Below, piece after piece: positions 8,409-10,925 of a stretch of 10,925 bases of DNA. The translations under genes were made by a program, and so were the position numbers. Each line of letters opens with the position of its first letter. Position 1 is the stretch's first letter. Source of the DNA: Pseudomonadales bacterium (GTDB lineage: Bacteria; Pseudomonadota; Gammaproteobacteria; Pseudomonadales; Pseudohongiellaceae); assembly GCA_031277435.1 (NCBI GenBank), contig JAITMI010000018.1:1-10925 (forward strand). The letters are read 5' to 3'. The notes below the pieces were generated by a model. It did not search any database. It saw only the letters and a program-made list of their open reading frames with translations, and was not told the origin of the DNA.

Positions 8409-8891
8409 TTAGGTGGTGTGTTTGTAGATATTGGGCAGGTGCGCCGCCAACCCACGCATATCGCGCAAAAGAATTTCCGTAAATCGTTCTTCGCCGACGG
8501 GGCGCTCCATGTTCATCGCTTCGTGATAAAACCACGCGAGTGGATTATCGTCAACTTTCGGCAGCTCAAACCATGCAGCCATATAGCCTTGGTGTGAAAA
8601 GAAGCAAAGATAATGTTCTGGTAGTTTGAAGCGTATATTATTTTCGGCTAACAACTCCGGCACGAGCGCATTGTTGTCTTCAATATTGGCAATAAACCAA
8701 TCACAACCAACGAAAACGCCGCGATAATCTTTGCCCATCCATTGCAGATATTGCTTATAAGCCAGGGGTAACTCAAATCCGAAAGACTTTTCAAGTCCGC
8801 GAATCTCAAAATCCAGACAGCCTTTCGGCTCTCCCGTATACGGTGCAACATGCAGCTGGTGAAATTCTCTAATCTCAACTAGATAATCCAT
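8409..8891 (-). CDS. SMI1/KNR4 (SUKH) family protein, putative immunity protein
   Basis: 160 residues from the preferred ATG at 8891. RGLEKSFGFELPLAYKQYLQW (split here: residues 31-51) is the typical SUKH N-terminal helix with the ELP..Y..YL pattern. It is followed by CDWFIANIED and by FFSHQGYMAAWFELP with a nearby DDNPLAWFYHE, the usual SUKH core. SUKH proteins are widespread immunity proteins of polymorphic and contact-dependent toxin systems, often in arrays. The start is ambiguous: ATG at 8924 follows AGGTGG by 8 bases and would add 11 residues; ATG at 8891 follows a perfect GGAGG (8900-8904) by 8 bases. By eye the gene is more AT-rich than the left part of the window, consistent with transfer. 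The toxin partner is not in the window. Confidence 0.85.
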   Translation of the reverse strand: MDYLVEIREFHQLHVAPYTGEPKGCLDFEIRGLEKSFGFELPLAYKQYLQWMGKDYRGVFVGCDWFIANIEDNNALVPELLAENNIRFKLPEHYLCFFSHQGYMAAWFELPKVDDNPLAWFYHEAMNMERPVGEERFTEILLRDMRGLAAHLPNIYKHTT

Positions 8892-8899
8892 TTCATCAG

Positions 8900-8904
8900 C
8901 CTCC
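8900..8904 (-). promoter_or_regulatory. Ribosome binding site choosing the start of the SUKH gene
   Basis: The minus strand reads GGAGG, 8 bases before the ATG at 8891. It is a better match than the AGGTGG before the ATG at 8924, and is the reason for the shorter reading. Confidence 0.5.
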
Positions 8905-8941
8905 ATCAATGCACCCTGCTCCATATGCGAGACCACCTAAC

Positions 8942-8974
8942 TACAAATAGACGACAAATTTCAAGGCCGGTGGC
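8942..8974. repeat. Direct repeat, copy 1
   Basis: 33 bases that recur at 9600-9632 in the same orientation with 30 identities; the inner 28 bases (8947-8974) differ at a single position. It lies between the stop of the winged-helix-like gene (8998) and the SUKH gene. On the minus strand it can be read as the end of a short frame, MASPPALKFVVYL followed by TAG, or in another frame as GFATGLEICRLFV. Confidence 0.9.
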
Positions 8975-8997
8975 GAAGCCATCCCGTGTGAGCAACG

Positions 8998-9399
8998 TCA
9001 GAGATTTTTGATCAAGATACGCGTATCCTTCCGCGCCTTGCGATATTGCTTCTCCGTAATTTCGATTGCGCTGACATTCTCAACGAGGGAATGTGTCTCT
9101 GCCAATTTCTTTTGCGCCTCATGAATTTGGTCAAAAACGGTTTTTTCGGGAAGGTCGACAGCAGTAACACCATCATAGACAGCCTTCCCAGCCGGCGTTA
9201 GCAAATAGCCCTCGCCAGATATTGCGACGTATCCTGACGCGGATAAGCTGTTTAGCGATGCCTCCAGTTCTTCGCGCGTTGGCGTGCTTTTGCTCATACC
9301 ATCAATGGCCAGCAAAATACCGGCCAGTGAGGCGATACCGCAGTGATAGCAATCATACCCGATGGCGAAAAAGACCAGCGTATCATCGAAATTAAACAT
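8998..9399 (-). CDS. Hypothetical winged-helix-like protein
   Basis: 133 residues from ATG 9399. I do not recognise a named family. Residues about 20-76 (CGIASLAGILLAIDG, then TREELEASLNSLSASGYV and GYLLTPAGKAVYD) follow the helix-helix-recognition helix-wing pattern of a winged helix, with the LTPAG turn common in such wings. The C-terminal third is charged and helical (QIHEAQKKLAETH, EKQYRKARKD). An upstream TTG (9444) is in frame but overlaps the preceding small frame. The ATG follows the TGA of the frame at 9402-9586 by only 2 bases, with AAGGGAAG inside the preceding coding sequence, suggesting translational coupling. It may be a regulator or an immunity protein. The whole gene lies inside the segment bracketed by the direct repeats. 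Confidence 0.75.
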   Translation of the reverse strand: MFNFDDTLVFFAIGYDCYHCGIASLAGILLAIDGMSKSTPTREELEASLNSLSASGYVAISGEGYLLTPAGKAVYDGVTAVDLPEKTVFDQIHEAQKKLAETHSLVENVSAIEITEKQYRKARKDTRILIKNL

Positions 9400-9401
9400 G
9401 T

Positions 9402-9586
9402 TCAGTATGCTTCCCTTGAGGCGCCTGACGTGCGGACGAACCAATAGTCACCCGGCGTGGGCGCAATGTCAGGCTCTGATGTTAATACGATTGCACGCTG
9501 ATTTCTTCGCCGATCTGCATCACGGACGGCGTATCACCAATCAGAGGCAGAAGTTCCGCGGGAATCATTGCGTGAGTATTGGTCAT
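9402..9586 (-). pseudogene. Small gene apparently broken by a frameshift
   Basis: From ATG 9586 the frame encodes 34 residues (MTNTHAMIPAELLPLIGDTP, then SVMQIGEEISVQSY) and stops at TAA 9482-9484. In the -1 frame the reading continues with protein-like sequence, AIVLTSEPDIAPTPGDYWFV then RTSGASREAY, to TGA 9402-9404, just 2 bases before the next gene's ATG. A single lost base near 9494 would join them into about 61 residues with the junction ISV-AIVLTSEPD. The joined product resembles no family I can name. Only a weak ribosome binding site precedes the ATG. Alternatives are a real 34-residue peptide with non-coding sequence after it, or a sequencing error. Confidence 0.5.
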
Positions 9587-9686
9587 TTTTCAGCCCGATT
9601 ACGCATAGACGACAAATCTCAAGGCCGGTGGCACCGCCTGCCCCATAACCGCTGTCCGAAAAATAATCCGGCATTTTAATTTTCAT
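9534..9686 (-). CDS. Small overlapping ORF with strong ribosome binding site (50 aa)
   Basis: ATG 9686 to TGA 9534-9536 encodes 50 residues starting MKIKMPDYFSDSGYGAGGAT. It overlaps the end of the preceding gene by 11 bases (its ATG lies inside the codons before the TAA at 9676) and is preceded by GAGGAGG at 9694-9700, the best ribosome binding site of the array. The first 18 residues look like the natural start of a protein. From residue 19 the frame runs through direct repeat copy 2 (ATGLEICRLCVIG) and then overlaps the start of the 9586 frame. It may therefore be the N-terminal stub of a gene truncated when the repeat-bounded segment arrived. No family recognised. Confidence 0.4.
   Translation of the reverse strand: MKIKMPDYFSDSGYGAGGATGLEICRLCVIGLKNDQYSRNDSRGTSASDW
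9600..9632. repeat. Direct repeat, copy 2
   Basis: Second copy of the 33-base repeat at 8942-8974, same orientation, 658 bases away. Weaker similarity (6 of 11) extends a further 11 bases to 9643. It sits inside the 50-residue ORF and upstream of the frameshifted small gene. In the frame corresponding to copy 1 it reads MGQAVPPALRFVVYA followed by TAA. Confidence 0.9.
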
Positions 9687-9957
9687 CTGATCGCCTCCTC
9701 AGTGTACGCAGAAGTTCGAAATCCGCTTCGTTGCCGTAGTGCGCTGCCAATAGCGACAGCATGTCGGCCACTTGTTGCATTGTAATTTCCTGAGGTGTCC
9801 ATCCGGTATGGAAATCATCAACACCGTGATCCAGCAAGTAGCGCCAGCGCCTTTCATCATCAATGACGGCCTCCGGCAAACCGGCTGCGATCAGCAGCGG
9901 CCTGGAACGTTTGCGCCAGAGGGCATCGGGCGTTTTGTTGTTCTGCTTGAAGGGCAC
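9676..9957 (-). CDS. Hypothetical protein (93 aa)
   Basis: A soluble protein starting with GTG at 9957, supported by GAGG eight bases upstream; there is no in-frame ATG in front of it before a stop. Content: a basic N-terminus with LWRKRSRPLLIAAGLPEAVI, an acidic/aromatic middle (DDERRWRYLLDHGVDDFHTG), then a helical region (QQVADMLSLLAAHYG, ADFELLRTLRRRSDEN). There is no signal peptide or membrane segment. I do not recognise the family. It lies 17 bases after the DUF4279-like gene and overlaps the next small ORF by 11 bases, so it is surely part of the same transcript. An immunity role is suggested only by the neighbourhood. Confidence 0.72.
   Translation of the reverse strand: MPFKQNNKTPDALWRKRSRPLLIAAGLPEAVIDDERRWRYLLDHGVDDFHTGWTPQEITMQQVADMLSLLAAHYGNEADFELLRTLRRRSDEN
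9694..9700 (-). promoter_or_regulatory. Strong ribosome binding site before the 50-residue ORF
   Basis: The minus strand reads GAGGAGG, 7 bases before the ATG at 9686. It is inside the last codons of the upstream gene, so it may be selected for initiation of the next frame rather than being chance. Confidence 0.5.
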
Positions 9958-9974
9958 GATTTCAACCTCAATGA

Positions 9975-10394
9975 TTATGGATCAGGCGATTGACACGCGG
10001 CATAACACGAAATCTCCAGCCCCAACCCAAGCGCGGCGGCTAGATTGACCAATTCGGGCGGCAAATAATTGCTGCGCGCAAACGCGCTCGGCGCCTCTAT
10101 GCCAAAGTCGAGCGTGACACTTTCGACGCCGGGGAAATCGAGCAATTGCCGTAATGAGGCGGCATGTGCGCGGAGAAACGCGGTCGCTTCGGTGACTTGG
10201 CGCGGAAATTCTTCAAAGCCCGCATCGCTCGCGATAATGTGAATTCCAGACCGCTCATGCCGCCGCCCATTGGCTTGAGTTTTCGGGCTGACCAGCTCGC
10301 CGCGCCGCTTGGCGGCGGATACAGGCAAGGCGCAGGACGGCAGAAACGCATCGACATCGAAGTTTGCGCCATAAGCGCGTATTACCGCTGACAT
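9975..10394 (-). CDS. Hypothetical protein, possibly DUF4279-like
   Basis: 139 residues from ATG 10394 (MSAVIRAYGANFDVDAFLPS). The open frame extends further upstream, but that part lies inside the preceding gene and looks like an antisense-frame shadow. The pattern is a beta strand with RAYGANFDVDAFL, a variable loop with KRRGE, then SGIHIIASDAGFEEFPRQVT, a helix with ATAFLRAHAASLRQL, the strand VESVTLDFGIE and the C-terminal LGLGLEISCYA. This order resembles DUF4279-type proteins, which often occur beside toxin-immunity loci. I am not certain of the assignment. It sits 10 bases after the upstream gene, with GGA six bases before the ATG. Confidence 0.72.
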   Translation of the reverse strand: MSAVIRAYGANFDVDAFLPSCALPVSAAKRRGELVSPKTQANGRRHERSGIHIIASDAGFEEFPRQVTEATAFLRAHAASLRQLLDFPGVESVTLDFGIEAPSAFARSNYLPPELVNLAAALGLGLEISCYAACQSPDP

Positions 10395-10404
10395 ATCAGT
10401 TCCA

Positions 10405-10833
10405 TCAATCCATCGTGTAGGGCCAAAGCGTGATGCGGTAGTCCTCGGCATCGAACAGAAAAGGCCCGGTGTGGCGCGAGTATTCGGTGGGCGAGAAATA
10501 CTCCCCGTCCGGATCTTCCCAGCCGAAGTCGTGCCAGAGGATGCCGTCGTCTGTTTTCTCAATCCGCACCGTCAGCGCGCCGCAATAGGGATCGCCGCAC
10601 AGGGCGCAGACGTACAGCGCCACTCGTCCGGACCTGAAATCAGACGCCTCCATCAGCAGCATCTGCCGGGCGTTCTGTCTGGCAAATGGCCTGCTGACCG
10701 ACAGCGCGCCAGCCTGCTCGGTAATGTTCAGGTGACGGGAGAGCTGTATCTGGCCAATTTTGTAATCGATGTAGCTGACGGTTGGATTTCTTGGCCACGG
10801 GGCGCCGCAAAGTTCGAGTCTGGATATTTTCAT
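10405..10833 (-). CDS. Hypothetical cysteine-containing protein (142 aa)
   Basis: 142 residues from ATG 10833. The segment RVALYVCALCGDPYCGALTV (residues about 70-89) contains three cysteines in a CxxCxxxxC arrangement, possibly a metal-binding knuckle. It is followed by DDGILWHDFGWEDPDG and a C-terminal GPFLFDAEDYRITLW. The N-terminal half has strand-rich text (SYIDYKIGQIQLSR) and LLMEASDFRSG. There is no signal peptide or membrane segment. I do not recognise a named family. It is the first complete gene of the minus-strand array in this window. The ribosome binding site is weak, and no promoter is visible in the 92 bases to the window edge, so transcription probably enters from outside. Confidence 0.75.
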   Translation of the reverse strand: MKISRLELCGAPWPRNPTVSYIDYKIGQIQLSRHLNITEQAGALSVSRPFARQNARQMLLMEASDFRSGRVALYVCALCGDPYCGALTVRIEKTDDGILWHDFGWEDPDGEYFSPTEYSRHTGPFLFDAEDYRITLWPYTMD

Positions 10834-10925
10834 GACGAAAATCTAACTGGCGGCGTTCTGGTTGAGCGCCCGGCGGCGCAATTGCCCGGATTGAATGCAA
10901 TTTAGCCCAACCATTCTACTCGCCA
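10834..10925 (-). other. Right-edge segment, possible 3' end of an upstream gene
   Basis: On the minus strand the edge reads WRVEWLG then TAA at 10902-10904. This could be the last seven residues of a gene lying outside the window, which would be the upstream partner of the array. Seven residues are far too few to be sure. The other two frames of the segment give no start with a ribosome binding site. Confidence 0.15.

Noticed and set aside
8942..9632. CRISPR-like repeats
   Set aside because: Only two copies exist, 658 bases apart, with genes between them; there is no regular spacing and no cas gene.
10395..10562. N-terminal extension of the DUF4279-like gene (start at 10562)
   Set aside because: The extra 56 residues lie entirely within the end of the preceding gene plus its gap and look like a shadow frame; ATG 10394 starts a natural beta strand.
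10471..10905. A 144-codon open frame on the + strand
   Set aside because: Opposes the tightly packed minus-strand array and covers the cysteine-containing gene. No ribosome binding site or domain pattern supports it.

Overview
The window looks like chromosomal DNA of a Gram-negative, most likely gammaproteobacterial, organism of moderate to high GC. The basis is a large outer-membrane TonB-dependent receptor, a ferrochelatase tail, a DUF1820 protein and a YgiQ-type radical SAM protein of the proteobacterial kind. Xanthomonadales or a related order would fit, but this is a guess from gene content, not a placement.

Left part (1-7430): conserved chromosomal genes. The 3' end of ferrochelatase (hemH, + strand, cut by the window edge) converges on a 1077-residue Oar/CarboxypepD_reg-type TonB-dependent receptor (- strand). 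The receptor diverges from a secreted type I phosphodiesterase/nucleotide pyrophosphatase (+ strand). The 224-base region between them carries a near-consensus Fur-box-like palindrome (3576-3594, 16/19 matches to the E. coli consensus), so iron control of one or both genes is a reasonable hypothesis. The phosphodiesterase converges on a compact two-gene minus-strand unit: a DUF1820 protein followed 7 bases later by a YgiQ-family radical SAM enzyme.

Right part (7506-10833): nine small reading frames, all on the minus strand, mostly packed with overlaps or gaps of 2-106 bases. Recognisable members are a CPCC cysteine-rich protein, a pentapeptide-repeat protein and a SMI1/KNR4 (SUKH) protein. 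The others are a probable DUF4279-like protein, a winged-helix-like protein, a Cys-containing protein and a short charged protein that I do not recognise. Two more small frames too short for ordinary gene callers lie between them, and one of these appears to be broken by a frameshift. A 33-base direct repeat (30/33 identical) brackets two of the genes. The composition (SUKH plus many unrelated small proteins in one direction) is typical of immunity-gene arrays that follow polymorphic or contact-dependent toxins. If so, the toxin gene should lie beyond the right edge of the window, upstream on the minus strand. This is inference: no toxin is visible here.

No tRNA, rRNA, CRISPR array, insertion sequence or replication origin was seen. 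The only gene-free stretches are short; the longest is the 224-base divergent intergenic region.
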